Assembly (NCBI GenBank): GCA_046484845.1 | Contig: JAWOIB010000081.1 | Coordinates: 1 to 10,382 of the forward strand | Direction of reading: 5' to 3' | Length of the DNA: 10,382 bases | Source: DSBX01 sp046484845 | Lineage (GTDB): Bacteria > Hydrothermota > Tepidihabitantia > Tepidihabitantales > Tepidihabitantaceae | Part shown: positions 1 through 4,718 of the stretch, one piece after another | Layout: the number at the start of each line of letters is the position of its first letter | How positions within the stretch are numbered: the first letter of the stretch is position 1 | Notes under the pieces: model-generated | What the model saw: the letters and a program-made list of their open reading frames with translations, nothing else | The model's database searches: none | What the model was told of the DNA's origin: nothing | Position numbers and translations under genes: made by a program

Positions 1-94
1 TCTCCTTGTCGCACAAAATGATCGCCCGCTCCACCACATTGCGCAGCTGGCGAACGTTGCCGGGCCATCCGTATTCCACCAGGCGGGCCAGCTC
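1..94 (-). pseudogene. Fragment of sigma-54 activator (NtrC-type AAA+), C-terminal AAA part
   Basis: Read on the minus strand in the codon register 94 down to 2, this piece gives ELARLVEYGWPGNVRQL followed by RNVVERAIILCDKE. The WPGNVRQLxNxxERAIIL string is the hallmark of the end of the AAA+ domain of sigma-54-dependent response regulators, just before the DNA-binding domain. Only about 31 codons are present: the fragment runs off the window at base 1. On its other side the match stops at roughly base 95, where the plus-strand secreted protein takes over. It is therefore either the remnant of a rearrangement or an assembly chimera. The family assignment is firm from the motif; its status as a real local gene is not. 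Confidence 0.6.
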
Positions 95-601
95 ATCATC
101 TACGACACGACGCGGGCGGCCGCAGACGGCAACAGCGTCTTCACCTACCAGTACCTGACCGCGAACCACTACGGCTCGGCCACAGTCGGCATCAACGACT
201 CGACGACGACGACCGGCATCCAGGTCGTGTTCTACGACGATTATCACCGGGCCGCCCTGCCGCTCGAACCCGGCCGCGCCATCAAATTCACGACCAACGC
301 TCCCGCGGCCGGTGTCGGCGAAAGCCCGACCCGCCGCGAGGCAAGGGCCGACGCGCTCCGGGTCCTGCCCAACCCGTTCACGGCGGGCACGCTGATTCGC
401 TACTCCACCGGGCTTGCGGGCAGGGTCGAACTAGCCGTCTACGACGCCGCCGGTCGGGAAGTCGAACGGCTTGCCTTCGAGGCCCGGGCCGGTGACGGCC
501 GCTACTACTGGCGGCCGCAGGGACTTGCGCCCGGCGTTTACTTCCTCAAGCTCCGGACCCCGGACCGCGAGTTCGGGGCCAGGGTACTGCTTCTCGAATA
601 G
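2..601 (+). CDS. C-terminal part of a secreted protein with FlgD-like sorting tail (5' partial)
   Basis: The frame is open from base 2 to the TAG at 599-601, so this is a 5'-truncated gene. Convincing protein sequence begins only near base 95 (LIIYDTTRAA). From there about 65 residues form a beta-rich module ending in DDYHRAALPLEPGRAIKFTT, a type I recall from secreted peptidases and surface proteins of WOR-3-like bacteria. The last ~80 residues, from VLPNPFTAGTLIRYS to GLAPGVYFLKL and a final FGARVLLLE, form a FlgD-Ig-like/type-A C-terminal sorting domain, which normally directs or anchors extracellular proteins. The enzymatic part, if any, lies outside the window. Codons upstream of ~95 overlap the antisense sigma-54 activator fragment and probably do not belong to this protein. 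An ATG at 227 is internal to the module and is not a believable start. Confidence 0.7.
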   Translation, partial: LLVAQNDRPLHHIAQLANVAGPSVFHQAGQLIIYDTTRAAADGNSVFTYQYLTANHYGSATVGINDSTTTTGIQVVFYDDYHRAALPLEPGRAIKFTTNAPAAGVGESPTRREARADALRVLPNPFTAGTLIRYSTGLAGRVELAVYDAAGREVERLAFEARAGDGRYYWRPQGLAPGVYFLKLRTPDREFGARVLLLE

Positions 602-614
602 CGGGGAGAGGCGT

Positions 615-630
615 GCCGCGCGGGCGCGGC
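615..630 (+). terminator. GC hairpin after the secreted-protein stop codon
   Basis: GCCGCG (615-620), loop CGGG, CGCGGC (625-630) form a perfect six-pair stem starting 14 bases after the TAG at 599-601. There is no T-tract, so it is a terminator candidate by position and stem only. Confidence 0.35.
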
Positions 631-705
631 CGGCAGTGGATGTTTCAGCTGAGCGGGCCGGCGGGCTGCGGTGCTGGCCGGGCAGTTGGGTTCCGGGATG
701 GCGGG

Positions 706-733
706 TTGACAGGTGCGGCTAAGGGCTGATAGT
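706..733 (+). promoter_or_regulatory. Sigma-70-type promoter candidate
   Basis: A perfect TTGACA (706-711) is followed by a 16-base spacer and GATAGT (728-733), which keeps the key A2 and T6 of the -10 box. Transcription would start near 740. Downstream lies a 30-codon open frame (ATG 755, stop 845-847) with GGGAG at 745-749, then the AGGAGG site of the ORF at 857. In this GC-rich sequence a perfect -35 box with correct spacing is noteworthy, but no expressed product is evident. Confidence 0.45.
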
Positions 734-856
734 CTGGCAGGTGCGGGAGTCTGTATGAAGGCCGTAACCGCAACCGCGCTCAAGGCACCGCCGGTGCAGG
801 CCGAAGCCCTGGTTTCACTGCGGGCTGGCTGGTCGGACCTGACCTGAGGAGGTGAA

Positions 857-1264
857 ATGCGACCGCGAGACGATATCCACAACCGCATCCTTCTGAAATC
901 AGGGGACACGATCCGGGTTGAGGACAAGCCGGTCATGTCCCCGATTTCCGGATTTGGGTTGTGTCCCGCGCCGAGGAACAGGCGCCGTGGATGTCAGCCG
1001 AGGTCCACCCCCACCCGCAGTTCCTGCGTGACCGGGGCGTTAACCGGGAGATTGACCGGGCCTGTTACCGGGCGGGTGAGCGGGCGGTTTGCCGGGCCGG
1101 TGACCGGGCCGGTGAGAGGCTCGATTATCAGCCGGGTGATTGGCCGGATGATACGCCGGATGACCGGGAGAGTGACCGGCCGGGTTGCTTTCCGGGTTAC
1201 CGGTCCGATGACCGGGGGGATGACCCGGGGGGTAGGGGAGGGGGGAAATTCGGATACATGCTAA
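857..1264 (+). CDS. Doubtful ORF with tetrapeptide repeats
   Basis: This is a 135-residue open frame. AGGAGG (847-852) lies four bases before the ATG, and a short upstream frame ends at 845-847, which would permit coupled translation. Residues 1-55 match nothing I recognise and include the in-frame hairpin element. From about residue 57 the protein is a run of degenerate tetrapeptides of the form hydrophobic-Thr-Gly-Arg/Pro, encoded by a 12-bp minisatellite whose period is kept without an indel. There is no signal peptide, membrane segment or known domain. Codon use (AGG, AGA, CGA, ATA) differs from the firm genes nearby. It could equally be a non-coding repeat region that happens to be open. 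I do not assign a function. Confidence 0.22.
   Translation: MRPRDDIHNRILLKSGDTIRVEDKPVMSPISGFGLCPAPRNRRRGCQPRSTPTRSSCVTGALTGRLTGPVTGRVSGRFAGPVTGPVRGSIISRVIGRMIRRMTGRVTGRVAFRVTGPMTGGMTRGVGEGGNSDTC
895..948. repeat. Hairpin element copy A (REP/MITE-like)
   Basis: This is a 54-nt near-palindrome. From outside in: GAAATC (895-900) pairs with GATTTC (943-948); A901 is bulged; GGGGACACGATCCGG pairs with CCGGTCATGTCCCC, with one C-A mismatch and one bulged T; then a G-G mismatch; then TTG/CAA closing an AGGA loop. A second copy with the same architecture lies inside trmFO at 4109-4162. The GGGGACA...TGTCCCC ends resemble REP-type elements mobilised by RAYT transposases, but no transposase is present here, so that assignment is inference. 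Confidence 0.7.
1027..1242. repeat. 12-bp minisatellite, 18 degenerate units
   Basis: Cutting from base 1027 in steps of 12 gives 18 consecutive units around the consensus GGTGACCGGGCC/G, for example GGTGACCGGGCC at 1099-1110, GATGACCGGGAG at 1159-1170 and AGTGACCGGCCG at 1171-1182. Units diverge by substitution only; the phase is never lost over 216 bases. On the plus strand one frame gives hydrophobic-T-G-R/P repeats; on the minus strand one frame gives HxPG-type repeats. Confidence 0.85.
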
Positions 1265-1345
1265 GAGCAATGTGTCCAAGTGGTTAGACGAACATCGGGC
1301 AATTGCGGAAGTTGAGTGACTGCTCAACCGCCACATCCGAAATTC
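1245..1345. repeat. Lower-GC patch with imperfect inverted repeats
   Basis: GAAATTCGGAT (1245-1255) and ATCCGAAATTC (1335-1345) are inverted copies with one mismatch. Between them the sequence is clearly poorer in G and C than its surroundings. It holds a second hairpin, GTTGAG ... CTCAAC with a six-base loop, extended by GCG/CGC outside a three-base bulge. No ORF fits it. It could be the remains of a small inserted element or a structured RNA; neither can be shown from here. Confidence 0.4.
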
Positions 1346-1434
1346 TGTGTCAGGCGGGGGTTGTGAGGTGGTCAGGCCGGTCAGGACAGCGCGCGGAAAT
1401 GGTGCCGGGCCGGGCCGTCAGTATGGAGAAGGAC

Positions 1435-1461
1435 CGCCGGGCCGGATGGGCCGGCCCGGCG
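1435..1461 (-). terminator. Strong GC hairpin after the DUF6249 gene
   Basis: CGCCGGGCCGG (1435-1445), loop ATGGG and CCGGCCCGGCG (1451-1461) make a perfect eleven-pair stem, with GGACC/GGTCC able to extend it at the base. It begins 18 bases downstream of the minus-strand stop at 1480-1482. The following minus-strand sequence, GTCCTTCTCC, is pyrimidine-rich without a real T-run. This is a likely transcription end for the lipoprotein-DUF6249 unit. Confidence 0.55.
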
Positions 1462-1479
1462 CTGGTCCGCGGTCCGTCC

Positions 1480-1878
1480 TCAGGAGGCCCCGGTTTCCCG
1501 GGGCGGGTTCGGGTCCGGCCGCGGCTTGCGGTTGAGCTTCCGGATGATGATGAAGCAGGCGAGCATCCCCAGGCCCGGGAAGCCGAGGATGAACGCGCCG
1601 CCGAAGTCGGGCTTGGGCGTGAAGAGCTGGAGGAGGAACAGCCCGAGCCCGAGGGTGAAGAGGATGATGCCGGTGATGAGCAGGGCGTAGTAGTTGCCGG
1701 TACGGCCGGGCTGGGGCGGCAGTAATCCCTGTTCGATCATCTTCATCCGCTCGCGGTGGCGGTTGCGGGCGATGACCAGGATCAGCACCAGCCCGGCGAG
1801 TATGCCGATGATGGGCATGCCGAGCGCGAGGGTGACCGCCAGCGGCGCGGCGAGAGACTCGATGACAGCGGCGTTCAT
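1480..1878 (-). CDS. DUF6249-type small membrane protein
   Basis: This is a 132-residue protein with three hydrophobic segments: about 10-37, 64-86 and 91-112. After the first comes a basic stretch, RNRHRERMKMIEQGLLPP (38-55); this arginine-rich linker with an MIEQG motif is what I recognise as the DUF6249 pattern. Molecular function is unknown. I recall such proteins near ECF sigma/anti-sigma genes, as here, which suggests an envelope-related role. The start is well supported: AGGAG lies seven bases before the ATG at 1878, and the ATG shares one base with the stop codon of the upstream lipoprotein (TGATG), implying coupled translation. The tail, from about residue 114, is proline-rich and polar. 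A strong hairpin follows the stop. Confidence 0.8.
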   Translation of the reverse strand: MNAAVIESLAAPLAVTLALGMPIIGILAGLVLILVIARNRHRERMKMIEQGLLPPQPGRTGNYYALLITGIILFTLGLGLFLLQLFTPKPDFGGAFILGFPGLGMLACFIIIRKLNRKPRPDPNPPRETGAS

Positions 1879-2174
1879 CAGATGGCTCCTTTCGGCAGGT
1901 CTGAGGCAGGGTGGGACCCTGCGGCAAGATGGAAGTCCGCCCGGTCGGGCACGGGGCGGGGCGCGGTGACGAGGACCTCGGGCAGGGCGTCGTCCGGGAC
2001 CGGGCGCACGACGACTTCGGGCAGGAGCCCGGCGTACATCAGTTCCGGGAAATCGGTGTCGGTCGCGGCGTCACGGCCGCAGCCCGTCACGGCGAGCGCG
2101 GCGACCAGGAGCGCAGCCGGCAGGAAGAGAGTCGCGGCCCGGTGGTTTCTGCGGATTGTTGATTGCATCGTCAT
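1878..2174 (-). CDS. Small lipoprotein, function unknown
   Basis: This 98-residue protein starts at the ATG at 2174 (an alternative ATG lies two codons later at 2168). It has a basic N-terminus (TIRRNHR), a hydrophobic core (LFLPAALLVAALAV) and the lipobox AVTGC with Cys32, so it should be lipidated and exported. The mature part, about 67 residues, contains two imperfect copies of a proline/valine-rich motif, LPEVVVRPVPD and LPEVLVTAPRPVPD, and no domain I recognise. It overlaps the DUF6249 gene by one base and forms a two-gene unit with it. It diverges from the ECF sigma gene, with 57 bases between the start codons. An ECF-like promoter lies just upstream. Only the lipoprotein nature is clear; the sigma-factor link is inference from position and promoter shape. 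Confidence 0.75.
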   Translation of the reverse strand: MTMQSTIRRNHRAATLFLPAALLVAALAVTGCGRDAATDTDFPELMYAGLLPEVVVRPVPDDALPEVLVTAPRPVPDRADFHLAAGSHPASDLPKGAI

Positions 2175-2179
2175 GCCCG

Positions 2180-2208
2180 TAAGACGCGGGGGTTGCCCTT
2201 TTGTTTCA
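2180..2208 (-). promoter_or_regulatory. ECF-type promoter candidate for lipoprotein-DUF6249
   Basis: On the minus strand TGAAAC (2203-2208) is followed by 16 bases and CGTCTTA (2180-2186). This resembles the common ECF sigma layout of a GAAC-like -35 and a CGTC-like -10 at 16-17 bases. The lipoprotein ATG follows after only five more bases, so the transcript would be nearly leaderless. The neighbouring divergent gene encodes an ECF sigma factor, which makes it the obvious candidate user. Confidence 0.4.
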
Positions 2209-2231
2209 GGGCTGTAACTTCTGGAGAGGAA

Positions 2232-2819
2232 ATGCGTCCTATGGTCAGAGAAGTGGAATCCGCGGCTGAAGAAGCACTGGTCAAGCGAGCTTCCGCAGGC
2301 GACGAGCGGGCCTTCGGACTGCTGATTGAGAGGTACAAGGCAATGGTGTATTCGCTGGCATACCGGCTGATGCCCGACCGGGCCCGGGCCGAGGACGCGG
2401 CGCAGGAGACGTTCATCAAGGCCTGGGCCGCCCTGCCCGGGTTCCAGCGCCGGTCGAAGTTCTCGTCCTGGCTCTACCGGATATGCCACAATACCTGTAT
2501 GAGCGAACTGCGCCGGAAGCGGCCGGAGGTGGCGCTGGACGCCGCGGCCGGGGTGGGCGTGGCCGGGCCGGAGGAGGATTACCGGCAGAACGAGGTGCAG
2601 GCGGCGCTGGACGAGGAGATCCGCGCCCTGCCCGAGCAGTACCGGGCGGTGGTGGCGCTGTACCATCTTGCCGGCCGGTCCTACGAGGAGATCGCGGCTG
2701 TCACCGGCCGGCCGCTGGGCACGGTCAAGGTGACCCTGCACCGGGCCCGGGCGATGTTGCGCGACCGGCTGGTGGAAAGGCTGGGGCGGCAGAGACTAAA
2801 GGATGCGATGTGGCAATGA
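2232..2819 (+). CDS. ECF (RpoE-like) RNA polymerase sigma factor
   Basis: This is a 195-residue sigma-70 family protein with only regions 2 and 4, as in ECF sigma factors. Region 2 spans about residues 14-97, with FGLLIERYKAMVYSLAYRLM, the region 2.2 core AEDAAQETFIKAWAALPGF, and FSSWLYRICHN for -10 recognition. Region 4 spans about 125-182, with LPEQYRAVVALYHLAGRSYEEIA and the helix-turn-helix GRPLGTVKVTLHRARAMLRDRL, which would contact the -35 element. The frame extends upstream to 2163, but the ATG at 2232 is preferred because GGAGAGGA (2223-2230) lies just ahead; the ATG at 2241 is an alternative. Its stop overlaps the start of the anti-sigma gene (ATGA at 2816-2819), the usual coupling of such pairs. 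It presumably controls an envelope regulon including the divergent lipoprotein unit. Confidence 0.92.
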   Translation: MRPMVREVESAAEEALVKRASAGDERAFGLLIERYKAMVYSLAYRLMPDRARAEDAAQETFIKAWAALPGFQRRSKFSSWLYRICHNTCMSELRRKRPEVALDAAAGVGVAGPEEDYRQNEVQAALDEEIRALPEQYRAVVALYHLAGRSYEEIAAVTGRPLGTVKVTLHRARAMLRDRLVERLGRQRLKDAMWQ

Positions 2820-3304
2820 ACTGCGAAGATGTCGGAAGGCTGTTGCAGGATTACGCGGCCCGCGAGCTGGCGCCGGAAGCGCGCCGGGCGGTGGACGAGC
2901 ACCTGGCCGGGTGCGAAGAATGCCGGGAGGAGCTGGCCCTGCTCGCGCTGGTCGTGGCCGGGCTCGACCGCCAGCCGGTGCTCGAGCCGGCACCTGGCTT
3001 CAGCGCCCGGGTGATGGCCGGCCTGCCCGCACAACAGCGCGTCCTGCACCCGGCCTGGGCGCTGGCGCTGCTGCCGGTGCTGGCCGGGCTGGCGTGGCTG
3101 TTCCGGGCGCCCTTGTCCGGGCCGGTGCTCAGGCTGGCGGCCGCACTGTTCGAGCGCCTGCCGGACCCGGGTGCCGGTGCCGGCGAACTGGGCCGGGTGC
3201 TGACCGCCCAGCCCCTGCTGGTGGCCGGGGCCGGGCTGGTGCTCGGGCTCGGCGCGGTGGCCGGGGCGGCCTGGTACTGCTGGGCGAGCTACTTCGCCGA
3301 GTAG
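2816..3304 (+). CDS. Membrane-anchored zinc-finger anti-sigma factor
   Basis: This is a 162-residue protein starting at the ATG at 2816, which overlaps the sigma-factor stop by four bases. The N-terminal domain has the zinc anti-sigma (ZAS/zf-HC2) signature: Cys3, then His29-x3-Cys33-x2-Cys36 within HLAGCEECREE. Two hydrophobic segments follow, about 80-96 (WALALLPVLAGLAWLF) and about 134-156 (LLVAGAGLVLGLGAVAGAAW), so the protein should be held in the inner membrane by a hairpin with the ZAS domain in the cytoplasm. By family, it sequesters the co-encoded ECF sigma factor until a signal releases it. The short region between the membrane segments has no recognisable sensor domain, so the signal cannot be guessed. 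A 58-base gap without a clear terminator separates it from trmFO. Confidence 0.88.
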   Translation: MNCEDVGRLLQDYAARELAPEARRAVDEHLAGCEECREELALLALVVAGLDRQPVLEPAPGFSARVMAGLPAQQRVLHPAWALALLPVLAGLAWLFRAPLSGPVLRLAAALFERLPDPGAGAGELGRVLTAQPLLVAGAGLVLGLGAVAGAAWYCWASYFAE

Positions 3305-3362
3305 GCCGGGAACCGGTCGGACGGGGCTGGAAACGGCCGCGTTCCTGCCCTATGCTCTGGTC

Positions 3363-4688
3363 GTGAATCCTGTCACCGTCATCGGCGCCGGGCTGGCCGG
3401 CTGCGAGGCCGCCCTCCAGCTTGCCCGCCGGGGCGTGGCGGTGCGGCTGGTCGAGATGCGGCCGGGAACGATGACCCCGGCGCACCGGACCGGCGAGGTC
3501 GCGGAGCTGGTCTGCTCCAATTCCCTGAAGTCGGATGAGCCGCACAACGCCCACGGCCTGCTCAAGGCCGAGCTCCGGCTGTACGGCTCGGTCCTGCTGG
3601 AATGCGCGGCGCGGTCCCGGGTGCCGGGCGGCAAGGCGCTGGTGGTGGACCGGGAGCGGTTCTCGGCCGAGGTGGCGGCCGCGCTGGCCGGGGCCGGTAT
3701 CGAGATCGAGCGCGGAGAGTTGCGCGAGCTGCCTGATGGCGTCATCGTGGTCGCGTCCGGGCCGTTGACGTCGGACCCGCTGGCCGAATCGCTGGCCCGC
3801 GAGCTGGGCGCGGAGCAGCTGTTCTTCTTCGACGCGATCGCGCCGGTGGTGAGCGCGGACTCGGTGGACCGGGCGGTTGCGTTCGCCGGCTCGCGCTACG
3901 GCGCGGGGTCGGACTACCTGAACTGCCCGCTGGATGAGGCGCAGTACCGGCGTTTCGTGGACGAGCTGGCGCGGGCGGAGCCGCACCCGGTGCACGGATT
4001 CGAGCGCGGGATGCTCTTCGAGGGCTGCCTGCCGGTCGAGGAGCTGGCCCGGCGCGGGCCGGATACGCTGGCGTTCGGGCCGATGAAACCGGTCGGATTG
4101 CTGTCGCCGGACCGGGGACACGATCCCGGTTCGGGGGACCGAAGCGGGTCATGTCCCCGTCCTCACGCGGTGGTCCAGCTCCGGCAGGAGAACGCGGCCG
4201 GGACGATGTTCAACCTGGTCGGGTTCCAGACCCGGCTGCGGCAGTCCGAGCAGCGGCGGGTGTTCCGGCTGATACCCGGGCTGGCGCGGGCGGAGTTCCT
4301 GCGCTACGGCGCGATGCACCGGAACAGCTACCTCGACGCGCCCCGGGTGCTCGAGCCGACCCTGCAGGCACGGTCGCGGCCGGACCTGTTCGTGGCCGGC
4401 CAGCTCACCGGGGTCGAGGGCTACGTCGAGAGCATCGGGGCCGGGCTGGTCGCCGGGGTGAACGCGGCGCGGGCCTGCCAGGGCGAGGAAGCGCTGGCGT
4501 GGCCGGCGGAGACGATGCTGGGCGGGCTGTTGCGCTACATCGGCACCGGGCCGGCCGACGCGCGCTTCCAGCCGATGAACGCGAACTTCGGGCTCCTGCC
4601 GCCGGTGGCGGTGAAGAAGCACCAGCGCCGGGAGTTGATGGTCGAACGGGCGCTGGCCGCGGCGCGGGAATTTGCGGTCCGGGATTGA
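3363..4688 (+). CDS. trmFO: Folate/FAD-dependent tRNA (uracil-54-C5)-methyltransferase
   Basis: TrmFO makes ribothymidine at position 54 of the tRNA T-loop using methylenetetrahydrofolate and FADH2. The protein is 441 residues. Visible signatures are the FAD-binding GAGLAG (8-13), HRTGEVAELVCSNSLKSDEP with the redox Cys51, the second active-site Cys222 in EGCLPVEELARRG, FGPMKPVGL, VVQLRQENAAGTMFNLVGFQ, RYGAMHRNSYLDAP and the FAD-binding GQLTGVEGYVESIGAGL. The start is the GTG at 3363: the protein begins MNPVTVIGAG as the family does, and the nearby ATG at 3352 is out of frame. No clear ribosome site is visible. The odd feature is residues ~249-267: between KPVGL and RPHAVVQL, where the family has a short DPRTGKRP-type turn, about 12 extra residues appear, encoded by the hairpin element at 4109-4162. 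The frame is kept and all catalytic residues remain, so the enzyme is probably functional. Confidence 0.96.
   Translation: MNPVTVIGAGLAGCEAALQLARRGVAVRLVEMRPGTMTPAHRTGEVAELVCSNSLKSDEPHNAHGLLKAELRLYGSVLLECAARSRVPGGKALVVDRERFSAEVAAALAGAGIEIERGELRELPDGVIVVASGPLTSDPLAESLARELGAEQLFFFDAIAPVVSADSVDRAVAFAGSRYGAGSDYLNCPLDEAQYRRFVDELARAEPHPVHGFERGMLFEGCLPVEELARRGPDTLAFGPMKPVGLLSPDRGHDPGSGDRSGSCPRPHAVVQLRQENAAGTMFNLVGFQTRLRQSEQRRVFRLIPGLARAEFLRYGAMHRNSYLDAPRVLEPTLQARSRPDLFVAGQLTGVEGYVESIGAGLVAGVNAARACQGEEALAWPAETMLGGLLRYIGTGPADARFQPMNANFGLLPPVAVKKHQRRELMVERALAAAREFAVRD
4109..4162. repeat. Hairpin element copy B, inside trmFO
   Basis: GGAC (4109-4112) pairs with GTCC (4159-4162); C4113 is bulged; GGGGACACGATCCCG pairs with CGGGTCATGTCCCC, with one C-A mismatch and one bulged T; then a G-G mismatch; then TTCGG/CCGAA closing a GGGA loop. 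The core ends and all bulge and mismatch positions equal those of copy A (895-948), while the inner stem pairs and the outer flank differ in compensating fashion. It is translated in trmFO as roughly RGHDPGSGDRSGSCPR. Confidence 0.75.
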
Positions 4689-4718
4689 CGGGCCGGGTTG
4701 GCGATGGCATCATCGGGC

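Larger units (their letters stand above)
602..1479. other. Long gap between genes with repeats and no confident gene
   Basis: This 878-base stretch separates the secreted-protein tail from the DUF6249 gene. In order it holds: a GC hairpin just after the upstream stop (615-630), a promoter-like pair (706-733), a short 30-codon open frame with a GGGAG ribosome site (755-847), an AGGAGG ribosome site and weak ORF (857-1264), a 54-nt structured hairpin (895-948), a 12-bp tandem repeat (1027-1242), a visibly lower-GC patch bounded by imperfect inverted repeats (1245-1345), and a strong GC hairpin (1435-1461). From about 634 to 700 and from 1346 to 1430 I see nothing recognisable. Confidence 0.7.

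Noticed and set aside
538..936. Minus-strand ORF over the end of the first gene and the gap
   Set aside because: No ribosome site, no recognisable domain and biased composition; it crosses a firm sorting-tail coding region on the other strand.
1260..1310. tRNA-like snippet (AAGTGGTTAGACGAAC) in the low-GC patch
   Set aside because: It resembles a D-arm, but there is no GGTTCGAATCC-type T-arm or acceptor pairing in range.
1040..1336. Minus-strand ORF with repeated HxPG units
   Set aside because: It is the reverse reading of the 12-bp minisatellite; no ribosome site, and repeat phase explains the open frame.
2175..2741. Upstream extension of the lipoprotein frame antisense to the sigma factor
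   Set aside because: The signal peptide and lipobox fix the lipoprotein start at 2174; the rest is the shadow of a firm sigma-factor gene.
3129..4121. Long minus-strand ORF antisense to trmFO and the anti-sigma gene
   Set aside because: Low-complexity Arg/Pro/His content with no domain, lying over two firmly identified genes.
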